NCBI GenBank assembly: GCA_038203025.1
Contig: JBBREK010000035.1
Location: 1 to 24,451 of the forward strand
Direction: 5' to 3'
Source of the DNA: UBA11346 sp038203025
GTDB taxonomy: Bacteria > Planctomycetota > UBA11346
DNA: 24,451 nucleotides
This document shows, in pieces, positions 7,622-15,220 of the stretch. The notes below the pieces were generated by a model. The model searched no databases and had not been told where the DNA came from. It saw nothing but the letters and a program-made list of their open reading frames with translations. Made by a program: the position numbers and the translations under genes. Numbering within the stretch: position 1 is the first letter of the stretch; the number at the start of each line of letters is the position of its first letter.

Positions 7622-7684
7622 GGGTCTTGCGCTCCGCTCTTTTTATATAGGATGTACATATGTACATCAAGGATGAATTTAACT
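7622..7684. promoter_or_regulatory. Divergent promoter region between the propeller/acyltransferase unit and the IclR operon
   Basis: These 63 nt separate two divergent start codons and contain the most AT-rich patch of this neighbourhood (tttttatatag at 7640-7650, and atgaatttaact before the IclR start). Candidate -10 sequences such as TATATA (7644-7649) are visible, but no convincing -35 at standard spacing. The palindrome at 7651-7668 lies within it, so one regulator could control both directions. Confidence 0.6.
7651..7668. promoter_or_regulatory. Perfect 18-bp palindrome, candidate IclR operator
   Basis: gatgtacatatgtacatc is its own reverse complement over all 18 bases. It sits 16 nt upstream of the IclR-family start codon and overlaps the likely promoter. 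Many IclR-family regulators bind short palindromes in the divergent region next to their own gene and autoregulate. No second copy was noticed in the window. Confidence 0.7.
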
Positions 7685-8443
7685 ATGGCGGGTAGCGACA
7701 CCGTCCAATCTGTCGAACGCGCCCTCGACCTCCTGCAGGCCCTGGCCGGCAGTGATGGCGGGCTGCGCCTCAGCGACCTCGCCGCGCGCCTGGACCTCAA
7801 CACCTCGACCGCCCACAACCTCGTACGCACCCTGGCGGGTCGCGGTTTCGTGGTGAAGGGTGCCGGCCAGCGTCTGCGGCTGGGGCCAGCGATGGCCGAG
7901 ATGGTCGCCCAGGAGCAGGACCGCAGCCTGCTGCACGCCGCGGCGACGGCCGGTATTGCACTGCAGCGCACGTTTCCGAGCGCCACCGTCAACGTCGCCG
8001 AGGTCGTGGGCGAAGACGTGCGCGTACGCCTGCGCATCAGTCGCGACCGGCCCGGCCTGGTACAGCGGCCGGGCAACCAGATCACCATGTATGGCAGCGC
8101 CGTCGGCCTCTGCGTGCTCGCTTTCGTCGATCAGGCGACCGCCCAGGCCCTCCGCGAGGGTCATCCCTTCCATGAACATGCCGCCAACCTGTGGGCCTCG
8201 CCGGACGCGCTCCACGAGCATCTCACCAAGGCGCGGAAAGTCGGCCATGTCCTGACCCCCTTCGCCGGCCAGGAGTTGTGGCGCATCGCCGCGCCGATGA
8301 TCGGTGCCGACGGGCACTTCTCCGCCGCCTTCGGTATCGCCCTGCCCATCGGCGAGGCCACCGCTGCGACCCAGGAGGCCGCGACCGCCGCCGTCCTGTC
8401 GGCCATCGCCGGCATCACCGGATCACGCACGGAGAGCGCATGA
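7685..8443 (+). CDS. IclR-family transcriptional regulator
   Basis: 252 residues. The N-terminus has the standard IclR start DTVQSVERALDLLQAL and a winged helix-turn-helix (LRLSDLAARLDLNTSTAHNLVRTL, about residues 27-51). The C-terminal effector-binding domain is recognised from ITMYGSAVGLCVLAF and, near the end, FSAAFGIALP. The frame is open far upstream, across the divergent gene, but the ATG at 7685 follows AAGGA (7669-7673) and gives the typical family length; ATG 7673 would add only four residues and is the alternative. It heads the long uronate operon and is coupled to the GH105 gene by ATGA. IclR proteins such as KdgR respond to keto-acid intermediates of pectin breakdown, so a similar ligand is likely (inference). 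It probably binds the palindrome just upstream. Confidence 0.9.
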   Translation: MAGSDTVQSVERALDLLQALAGSDGGLRLSDLAARLDLNTSTAHNLVRTLAGRGFVVKGAGQRLRLGPAMAEMVAQEQDRSLLHAAATAGIALQRTFPSATVNVAEVVGEDVRVRLRISRDRPGLVQRPGNQITMYGSAVGLCVLAFVDQATAQALREGHPFHEHAANLWASPDALHEHLTKARKVGHVLTPFAGQELWRIAAPMIGADGHFSAAFGIALPIGEATAATQEAATAAVLSAIAGITGSRTESA

Positions 8444-9474
8444 ACAGTCTGAGCATCGCCCGCAACGCCTTCGACACCCACGTCGCCCGGCACAAGTTGC
8501 TGCATTACATGGGCATTCTCAGCCTGCAGGCGTTGGAACGCCTGGCCTTCCTGCACCGCGATCCGGCCGATCTCGACCGGTTGCGCCGGGCGCTGGCCCC
8601 CTTCCTCGCCGGCGAGGGCCGTTTCGGCTGCAACTTCCCCAACTACTGCGTCGGTGGCAACGGCGCGGCCGCCGCCCTGTTCCACGGCCTGCTGCCCGAC
8701 GCGCGCGAACCGGTGACGGCGGAAGCCGACGCCTTCCTGGCCGCGCCGCGCGACCGCGGTGGCCTGGTGTGCATGCCCAAGGATCCCACCGCCGAGAAGG
8801 TGTGGATCGACGCCGCGTGGGCGGTCGCCCCGTTCGCCCTGCACGCCGGTCTCGCCCGTGGACGGACGGATCTGGTCGACGAGGCCTGCCACCAGGCCCT
8901 GGGCATGTACCACCTGTTCCGTGATTCCGCCAATGGCCTGCTGCATCAGAGCCGCGGTTTTGTCGGCCCCGGCGCGTTCAGCACCGACCACTGGAGCCGC
9001 GGCAACGGCTGGGGCCTGATGGCCCTGGCCGCCCTCGCCGAGGACCTGCCAGCGACGCATCCGCGCTATGCCGAGGCCCGCGCCGCCTTCGCCGACCTAG
9101 TCGCCGCCTGCCTGCGCGTGCAGGGGCCATCAGGCCTATGGCACCAGGAACTGCCGCGCCACGACAGCTTCGTCGAGACCAGCGGCAGCGGCCTCATCCT
9201 CTACGCCGTCGGGGTGGCGATCGCCCTCGGGCTGGCGCCTGCCGACGCCCGGGCCGCGCTGGAACGCGGACTGAAGGCCTACCTCGGCTACATCGCCCTC
9301 GACGGCTCGGTGTTCCACACCTGCATCGGCTGCCTGTCCCCCAAGGACGGCACACCCGAGGCTTACATGGCGCACCGCCACGTCAAAGACGACCCGCACG
9401 CCTTCGGCCCAATCATTCTCGCCTTCGCCCAGGCTGCTGCCGTGGGCCTCACCGATATCGGAGTCCAGGCATGA
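8440..9474 (+). CDS. GH105/GH88-type unsaturated uronyl hydrolase
   Basis: 344 residues, the usual length of GH105 (YteR-like) (alpha/alpha)6-barrel enzymes. These hydrate the C4=C5 double bond of the unsaturated uronic acid left by polysaccharide lyases and release it from the oligosaccharide. Visible family motifs are VWIDAAW with D124, DHWSRGNGWGLMALA (D183 to A197) and GLWHQELP followed by SFVETSGSGLILYAV. No signal peptide, so the enzyme is cytoplasmic. The ATG overlaps the IclR stop (ATGA) and has GGAGAG close upstream, so the much longer upstream open frame is ignored. Its stop overlaps the next start the same way. Whether it prefers rhamnogalacturonyl, galacturonyl or glucuronyl ends cannot be told from sequence. 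Confidence 0.88.
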   Translation: MNSLSIARNAFDTHVARHKLLHYMGILSLQALERLAFLHRDPADLDRLRRALAPFLAGEGRFGCNFPNYCVGGNGAAAALFHGLLPDAREPVTAEADAFLAAPRDRGGLVCMPKDPTAEKVWIDAAWAVAPFALHAGLARGRTDLVDEACHQALGMYHLFRDSANGLLHQSRGFVGPGAFSTDHWSRGNGWGLMALAALAEDLPATHPRYAEARAAFADLVAACLRVQGPSGLWHQELPRHDSFVETSGSGLILYAVGVAIALGLAPADARAALERGLKAYLGYIALDGSVFHTCIGCLSPKDGTPEAYMAHRHVKDDPHAFGPIILAFAQAAAVGLTDIGVQA

Positions 9475-10169
9475 GCACGCTCACCAACCACGTCGCCTTC
9501 ATAACCGGGGGCGCCTCCGGCATCGGCAAGGCCATCGCGCTGAAGCTGGCCACCGCCGGCGCCAAGGTCTTCATCGTCGGCCGCGATGCCGCCAAGCTGG
9601 CCGCGGTTCCTGGCGTCGTCAGCGCGGTCTGCGATGTCGCCGACGAGGCGGCGGTAAACGCCGCCTTCGCCGCCTGCCGCGCCAAACTCGGCCCGGTGAC
9701 CATCCTGGTCAACAACGCCGGCCTGGGCATCCCCACCCCGGACCTGGCCACCACCGAGGTCGATGCCTTGCAGCGCATGCTCGACACCAACATCCGCGGC
9801 TCGTTCCTCTGTGCCAAGGCCGCTCTGGCCGACATGAAGCCGGCCGGCAAGGGTCACATCCTCAACGTCGTCTCGGTGGTCGGCAAAAAGACCAACCCCG
9901 GCGCCCCGCTGTATTGCGCCAGCAAGTTCGGCCAGCGCGGGCTGTCCTCGGGCCTGGCCGACCAGGTCCTGCCGCTGGGCATCAAGGTCACCGACCTCAA
10001 CCCAGGTGCCACCGACACCGGCTACTGGGGCGACCGCAAAGTCCCGCGCGAGAAGTTCCTGACCCCCGACGACGTCGCCGAGGCGGCGCTATTTGTCCTG
10101 TCGCAGCCAGCGCATGTGCTGATCCGCGAACTCGACCTCGAATCCATGCACATGCTGAGGAAGGCATGA
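9471..10169 (+). CDS. Short-chain dehydrogenase/reductase
   Basis: 232 residues, a classical SDR with cofactor motif TGGASGIG (12-19), NNAG in the central strand and the catalytic set S135, Y148 and K152 (YCASK). Acidic DV after the third strand (CDVAD) is present as in many SDRs. The C-terminal part is short, with LDLESMHMLRKA instead of a DGG-type end, so this is not a second KduD. It could oxidise or reduce a sugar acid or keto-uronate in the pathway. It is ATGA-coupled on both sides, between the GH105 and RraA-like genes, which places it firmly in the operon. Substrate and cofactor preference are open. Confidence 0.88.
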   Translation: MSTLTNHVAFITGGASGIGKAIALKLATAGAKVFIVGRDAAKLAAVPGVVSAVCDVADEAAVNAAFAACRAKLGPVTILVNNAGLGIPTPDLATTEVDALQRMLDTNIRGSFLCAKAALADMKPAGKGHILNVVSVVGKKTNPGAPLYCASKFGQRGLSSGLADQVLPLGIKVTDLNPGATDTGYWGDRKVPREKFLTPDDVAEAALFVLSQPAHVLIRELDLESMHMLRKA

Positions 10170-10816
10170 TTCCAGTTCCCGACATACGCGCGAGGTTCCT
10201 CAAGCTGTTCACCGCTGCGGTCAATGACGTGATGCGTTTCGAGCACAAGCGCCAGTGCTCGCTGCCGTCGGACTACCTGCCGCTGCGCGGCACCGACCGC
10301 ATGTGCGGCCGTGCCTTCACCATCAAGGGCGGACCCGACCTGACCACCGACGGCGAGTTCGAGAACCGGGCCCAGATGCTCGAAGACCTGCCCGAGGACA
10401 GCCTGGTGGTGTGGGACTGCACCGGCGACACCGTCACCGCCCAGTGGGGCGAGATGATGACCATGGCGGCGGCGCAGCGCGGCTGCCGCGGTGCCATCGT
10501 CAACGGCGTGCGCGATGTCGACCGCGTGCTGCCGCAGGACTTCCCGGTCTTCCACCGCTACACCTGTTCGACCGGCATGCTCGGCCGCTTCCGCATGTTC
10601 CACTACCAGAAGCCGGTGCTGATGGGTGAGGTGGTGGTCGAACCGGGCGACTGGATCTTCGCCGACGGCGACGGCATCGTCGCCATCCCGGCTGCCATCG
10701 CAGAAGCGGTACTCATCTCTGCCGAGAAGATCCTCAGCAAAGAGAAGGACATCAAGGAGATGGTCCAAAGCGGCATGCGGCCGACCGAGATCGTGCGCAA
10801 CGGAGGATACTTCTGA
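10166..10816 (+). CDS. RraA-family protein (HMG/CHA aldolase-like)
   Basis: 216 residues, close to the normal size of single-domain RraA/4-hydroxy-4-methyl-2-oxoglutarate aldolase proteins. Motifs: GRAFTIKG, WGEMMTMAAAQRGCRGAIVNGVRDVDRV with R116 and D117 as the metal and substrate positions, and GDWIFADGDGIVAIP. Proteins of this fold that keep the R-D pair cleave or decarboxylate 2-oxo acids with a divalent metal; others bind RNase E. In a uronate operon the aldolase-like role is more likely than RNA decay control (inference). GAGGAAGG stands just before the ATG, which also overlaps the SDR stop. It is distinct from the RraA half of the fusion at 4339-5640. Confidence 0.85.
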   Translation: MIPVPDIRARFLKLFTAAVNDVMRFEHKRQCSLPSDYLPLRGTDRMCGRAFTIKGGPDLTTDGEFENRAQMLEDLPEDSLVVWDCTGDTVTAQWGEMMTMAAAQRGCRGAIVNGVRDVDRVLPQDFPVFHRYTCSTGMLGRFRMFHYQKPVLMGEVVVEPGDWIFADGDGIVAIPAAIAEAVLISAEKILSKEKDIKEMVQSGMRPTEIVRNGGYF

Positions 10817-12870
10817 TGAGCCTCTTCCTCACCGAGACTGAGCACGCCGCCGTCCGCTCCTGCAACCTGCCGGCCATGGCCGAGCTGCGCTGGGCGCTGA
10901 ACGTGCGCTGCGCCCGCCGTGCCGCCAATCCGGGCCTGCTCGCCCACGACACCACCGTCGAGTGGTGGCACTGCGCCCATGAGTTCACCAGCGATGCAGC
11001 GATGTGCTGGGCCCTGGGACGGGACGCCACCGTCGGCACCTGGCTACGTGGCGTCACCCTGGACCTGGCCCGGCGCAGTGCCGACGACTGGGGCGGGCCG
11101 TGGTTCCGCTCCCACGACGCCAAGGCTCCGTGTGGCCATCTCGAAACTGCGCACCTGTCGTGGGCAGTCTCGACGGCGCTAGATCTGGCCGCAGAGGTGT
11201 TCACGCCGGCCGAACAAGACGAACTGCGCACCGTGCTGCGCGACCGCGCCATGCCGATGTGCCGGCGCTGGCTTGACACCACGCATCATCTCGCCAATTG
11301 GCGCTGCATCCTTGGCGCCGGCTTCACCGTGCCGGCGGCTGTGCTCGGCGACGAGACGGCACTCGACCACGCCGAACAGATGTTCCGCCTGGCCATCGAA
11401 GGCTTCCAGCCGGACGGCTCGTACGGCGAGTCACTGCAATACAGCCACTATGCCATGTACGGCCTGATGCTGGCCTACGAATCGCTGGTGCGGCGCCGCC
11501 CGCAACTCGCCACCAGCCTGCCGATGGCGCGCTACGCCGCCGGCATGCGTTGGCACGCCGCCAGCATGCTCTACCGCAAGCCGCTATCCGGCTGGGGCCA
11601 GCAACCGATGCCGCGCTCCGCCAACTTCAACGACAGCGGGGCGCTGTTCGCCTGCTCGGCCGACGTCGCCCTGCACGTCGCCAGCCGCGGCACCGGCACC
11701 GACGCTGGCCTGGCGCGCTGGCTGTTCGACACGTACGGCCAGCCCAATCCAGGCTGCGGCACCGAGGACCGTTCATCCTTCGGCTTCCTGCCGCGCTTCG
11801 GGTTCCTTGCTCTGCCGCTGCTGCCGCAGGCCTGCGCCGCAATTACACCTGTGGTAGCAGGCCTCGGCCCAGTCGAAGCGTTCAGCAACGGCGACGTCCT
11901 GGTGCGCGACCGCTGGGACGGCTCCACCATCCTGGCGGTGCATGGCGGCGGCGATCCGCTGCACGGTCCCGGGCACCTGCATGGCGACCTCAACAGCTGC
12001 ATCCTCGCCCATGGTCAGGAGCGCCTGCTGGTCGATCCTGGCCATTCCAGCTACCGCAACCTGGTGCACACCATCGAGGTGCAAAGCCAGTGCCACAACA
12101 CCCTGACCTTCCATGCCGAATCCGTCAGCGGCACGCAGGAGGACGTCGGCAAAACCGTCCTGCTGCAGCAGAACAGCGCCATCGGCCATCGACTTTTCCA
12201 CGATTGGACCCCCGAGCAGCCGGTCGACCGTGGAGCCAGGCGGCTGATCGCAGCGCATGACCGCGGCGTCTCCGTGATCGGCAGCGACTGCGCCGCCGCC
12301 TACGGCGCCCCGCTCACCACGGTGACGCGATTCTGGATCCTCTGCGGTGCCAACGCTCTGTTCATCGTTGACCGCATCCAGGCCGAGCGGCCAGTGCAGC
12401 CGTGCTGGAACTGGGTGCTGAACAACCGCGATGGCGGGCTTGACCTCAAGATGCTGCCCGACCGACTGGTCGCCCGGCGCGGCGCGGTTGGCATGAAGCT
12501 GTTCCAGGGCGGCGCCATCCGCGGCCCGCAGCTGGCGCACGGCTGGGTACATGACGCCTACCACCCCCTGCCGGCCCAGCTCGGCGAAGGGGCCTCGGGC
12601 AGTGGTCAGATCGTCCGCTGGCACGCCCAGGACCGGCGCACGGAATGGCTCGCCGTCCACGCCATCGCCATGGACAGCTTCGGCGCCATCGCCGGGTGGC
12701 ACCTGAAGGAGCAGGCTGGTAAGGACGCGGTGCTGGAGGCGCCGGGTGGCCGCGAGCGCTGGGCGCTCGGTGTTGATCCGACTTCGAAAGCCGTGCAACT
12801 GGACGAGCAAGTCGGCGGCCGGACCTGGCGACTCGTAACTAACGGCACCTGCACTCTGCAATCGACATGA
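10816..12870 (+). CDS. Heparinase II/III-family polysaccharide lyase
   Basis: 684 residues in two parts. The N-terminal 350 or so are an alpha-helical toroid, with THHLANWRCILGAGF and PDGSYGESLQYSHYAMYG typical of this group. The C-terminal beta-sandwich carries the heparinase II/III signature GHLHGDLNS (386-394) followed by LLVDPGHSSYRN and CHNTLTF. The family cleaves uronic-acid-containing chains by beta-elimination; members act on heparin, alginate and other uronates, so the substrate is not fixed. No signal peptide is seen, which fits action on imported oligosaccharides. The start has a strong GGAGGA (10802-10807) 8 nt away and overlaps the preceding stop by one base (TGATG). It ends in an ATGA overlap with the propeller gene. 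Confidence 0.85.
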   Translation: MSLFLTETEHAAVRSCNLPAMAELRWALNVRCARRAANPGLLAHDTTVEWWHCAHEFTSDAAMCWALGRDATVGTWLRGVTLDLARRSADDWGGPWFRSHDAKAPCGHLETAHLSWAVSTALDLAAEVFTPAEQDELRTVLRDRAMPMCRRWLDTTHHLANWRCILGAGFTVPAAVLGDETALDHAEQMFRLAIEGFQPDGSYGESLQYSHYAMYGLMLAYESLVRRRPQLATSLPMARYAAGMRWHAASMLYRKPLSGWGQQPMPRSANFNDSGALFACSADVALHVASRGTGTDAGLARWLFDTYGQPNPGCGTEDRSSFGFLPRFGFLALPLLPQACAAITPVVAGLGPVEAFSNGDVLVRDRWDGSTILAVHGGGDPLHGPGHLHGDLNSCILAHGQERLLVDPGHSSYRNLVHTIEVQSQCHNTLTFHAESVSGTQEDVGKTVLLQQNSAIGHRLFHDWTPEQPVDRGARRLIAAHDRGVSVIGSDCAAAYGAPLTTVTRFWILCGANALFIVDRIQAERPVQPCWNWVLNNRDGGLDLKMLPDRLVARRGAVGMKLFQGGAIRGPQLAHGWVHDAYHPLPAQLGEGASGSGQIVRWHAQDRRTEWLAVHAIAMDSFGAIAGWHLKEQAGKDAVLEAPGGRERWALGVDPTSKAVQLDEQVGGRTWRLVTNGTCTLQST

Positions 12871-13934
12871 TCAGCAGGCATCAGTATGCAGACGGGAGAG
12901 CCCTGCGGTGGAGTGTCTCTACCGCAGGTGCCGTCATGCTGATATCCGTCCTGCTCCTGTTGCCGGTCACAGCCTGCACTGCCGAGGATCTGCTGATGAA
13001 CGTACAACGATGCCCCCTGAACCCGATCATCACGCCGGCTAGCGGCGCCATCGGTGACAACATCAATGGTCCATCGGTCATTCGCGTACCGGCCTGGGTG
13101 CAAACTCCGCTGGGGCGCTACTATCTGTACTTCGCCCATCACCAGGGCGACAGCATCAGACTGGCCTACGCCGATATGCCCGAAGGTCCCTGGCGGGTCC
13201 ACGATGGCCGCCCACTGCGCCTCACCGACGTGCAGCCGCTGGGCTATACCGGGCATATCGCCTCGCCGGATCTGTTGATCGACAACGACCATCAGCGCAT
13301 CCTCATGTTCTTCCACGGACCGAACGCCGACTGGAAGCTGGCGGACACCCCCGGACTACGCACGCATTTCTCCCAGGCCACCGGCCTGGCCCAGTCGAAG
13401 GACGGGCTGCACTTCACCCCGGTGTCCGGCCCGGTGCTGGGCTCTCCCTACTTCCGCGTCTTCATGCATGGCGGTCGCGCCTACGCCCTGTCAGCACGTG
13501 GACTGCTCTTCCGCTGTCCGACGCCAGGCGTTCCCGATGGCAGCACCTCATGGGTGGAACGGCGCGAACCACTCGGGCGCTGGCGCCATTGCACAACGCA
13601 GGTCACGAGCGACCAGTTGGTCGTGGCCTACACCACCACCGGCGATCAGCCCGAGCGCATCCTCTGTGCCATGGCCTCGCTCGCCGGTCCATGGGAATCG
13701 TGGCGACTTGACGACCCCCATGAGGTGCTGCGTCCAGAACTGCCCTGGGAAGGCGCCGGATTGCCGCTGATTCCCTCCCGTACCGGGTCAGTCAAAGGGC
13801 GCGAAAACGCCCTGCGCGATCCGTTCCTGTTCCGCGACGCAGACTCGACCTGGTTGTACTACAGCATCGCTGGGGAATCCGGAATCGCCGTCGCCCGCTT
13901 CACCATGCCCCAGCCAGCCGAAGGATCGCCGTGA
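12867..13934 (+). CDS. Secreted five-bladed-propeller protein, GH43/GH32-like
   Basis: 355 residues. An N-terminal export signal is clear: basic stretch, hydrophobic AGAVMLISVLLLLPVTA, then a Cys. Cleavage could be by signal peptidase I near CTA-ED, or the Cys could be lipidated, though the lipobox is poor. The mature part looks like a glycosidase-type propeller: GPSVIRVPAWV, GRYYLYFAHHQGDSIRLAYAD, GPWRVHDG, ASPDLLIDNDHQRILMFFHG and a terminal RDPFLFRDADSTWLYYSIAGESG. I cannot assign the catalytic triad, so GH43-like is a fold-level call. The ATGA overlap with the lyase gene supports the start at 12867; Met24 would give a more compact signal peptide and is the alternative. It is one of only two exported proteins in this operon. 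Confidence 0.75.
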   Translation: MISRHQYADGRALRWSVSTAGAVMLISVLLLLPVTACTAEDLLMNVQRCPLNPIITPASGAIGDNINGPSVIRVPAWVQTPLGRYYLYFAHHQGDSIRLAYADMPEGPWRVHDGRPLRLTDVQPLGYTGHIASPDLLIDNDHQRILMFFHGPNADWKLADTPGLRTHFSQATGLAQSKDGLHFTPVSGPVLGSPYFRVFMHGGRAYALSARGLLFRCPTPGVPDGSTSWVERREPLGRWRHCTTQVTSDQLVVAYTTTGDQPERILCAMASLAGPWESWRLDDPHEVLRPELPWEGAGLPLIPSRTGSVKGRENALRDPFLFRDADSTWLYYSIAGESGIAVARFTMPQPAEGSP

Positions 13935-15220
13935 TGGTCGGTTTCGATCACCCCGCCATCGCCACCCCAGCCCTGCCCGCGATCCCCGACCGCTGCGTCG
14001 ACATCCGCACGCACGGCGCTATTCCGGGCGGCGACACGCTCAACACCGCCGCCATCGCCGCCGCCATCGCCGCGTGCGCTGAGGCCGGCGGCGGACGCGT
14101 GCTGGTGCCGGCCGGCGTCTGGCTGACCGGCCCGATCCACTGGCGCAGCCGCATCGAGCTGCATCTGACTGCGGGCGCCGAGCTACGCTTCAGCCAGCAC
14201 CACGAGGACTACCTCCCGGTGGTGCGCCAGCAGCGCGGTGGCATCGGCTGTCTGACCTACTCGCCCTTCCTCTACGCTGTTGGCTGCGAGGACATCGCCC
14301 TGACCGGACCCGGCATCTGTAACGGCCAGGGCGCCGCCTGGTGGCCCTGGAAGCGGGCCCAGCCGGGCATGGTCGAATTGATGCGCATGTGCGCCGAGCG
14401 GTTGCCAGTCGAGCAACGCATCTTCGGTACCGTCGCAGCTGGCGTGCGCACCGACCTCTGCCAATTCCTGGAATGCACGCGCGTCCTGATCGACGGCCCG
14501 ACCTTCATTGATAGCCCGGCCTGGACCCTCCATCCGGTGCGCTGCGACGACCTGGTCATCCGCAACGCCAGCGTGCGCAATCCTACACCTGCCCACAACA
14601 CCGACGGCATCGATCCTGACGGCTGCCGGCGGGTACTGATCGAGCACTGCCACGTCGACACTGGCGACGACGGCATTTGCCTGAAGTCTGGCTGGAACGA
14701 GGACGGCTTCGCCTACGGCCGCGCCTGCGAGGATGTCCTCATCCGCCACTGCACGGTGCTGGCCGCGCACGGCGGCTTGGTTATCGGCAGCGAGGTCTCC
14801 GGCGGCATCCGCAAGGTCCACGTCCACGACTGCGTCTTCGACGGCACCGACGTCGGCGTGCGCATCAAGAGCAAGCCCGGCCGTGGTGGATTCATCCGCG
14901 GTATTCGCGCCGAACGCCTGACCATGCGCGGCATCCGCCGTGAGGCGATCCTCATTACCCAGCGCTACAACGGCAACCCGCACGACCGCTCGCCGATCGA
15001 TCCAGCCCTGCCGGTGACCGCGATCGACGACATCCGCATCAGCGACATCGACTGCGACGGCGCCGCCACGGCGGTCCGCCTGTACGGTCTGCCCGGCCAC
15101 GAACTGGCTGGCATCACCCTGGATAACCTGCGCATCAGCGCCAGCGAGGGACTGGATCTCCAGGAGGTCGCCAGTCTGCGCGGCGGCGGTTGGCAGTTGG
15201 ACCCAACGGGGAACCCATGA
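13934..15220 (+). CDS. GH28-family polygalacturonase-type glycosidase (copy A)
   Basis: 428 residues, a right-handed parallel beta-helix of family GH28, which hydrolyses alpha-linked galacturonic acid. All four family motifs are present: NTD (222-224), GDD (244-246), HGG (279-281, in place of GHG) and RIK (310-312). The three catalytic aspartates are therefore expected at D224, D245 and D246. No signal peptide, so it is probably a cytoplasmic exo-enzyme on oligosaccharides. The start could be GTG 13931 or ATG 13934; AAGGA at 13921 is 8 nt from the ATG, which I prefer. The first 20 residues extend beyond the start of copy B and resemble the N-terminus of the VOC protein (see findings). It ends in ATGA with copy B. 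Confidence 0.88.
   Translation: MVGFDHPAIATPALPAIPDRCVDIRTHGAIPGGDTLNTAAIAAAIAACAEAGGGRVLVPAGVWLTGPIHWRSRIELHLTAGAELRFSQHHEDYLPVVRQQRGGIGCLTYSPFLYAVGCEDIALTGPGICNGQGAAWWPWKRAQPGMVELMRMCAERLPVEQRIFGTVAAGVRTDLCQFLECTRVLIDGPTFIDSPAWTLHPVRCDDLVIRNASVRNPTPAHNTDGIDPDGCRRVLIEHCHVDTGDDGICLKSGWNEDGFAYGRACEDVLIRHCTVLAAHGGLVIGSEVSGGIRKVHVHDCVFDGTDVGVRIKSKPGRGGFIRGIRAERLTMRGIRREAILITQRYNGNPHDRSPIDPALPVTAIDDIRISDIDCDGAATAVRLYGLPGHELAGITLDNLRISASEGLDLQEVASLRGGGWQLDPTGNP

Noticed and set aside
7322..7684. Upstream extension of the IclR frame by 121 codons
   Set aside because: It overlaps the divergent propeller gene and the promoter/operator region. The IclR family start aligns with 7685.
8191..8439. Upstream extension of the GH105 frame
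   Set aside because: It lies inside the IclR gene in another frame and has no GH105 similarity; the ATGA start at 8440 fits the family length.
14183..15100. Minus-strand open frame opposite GH28 copy A
   Set aside because: Low-complexity Ala/Val/Asp product in the mirror of a gene with all four GH28 motifs.
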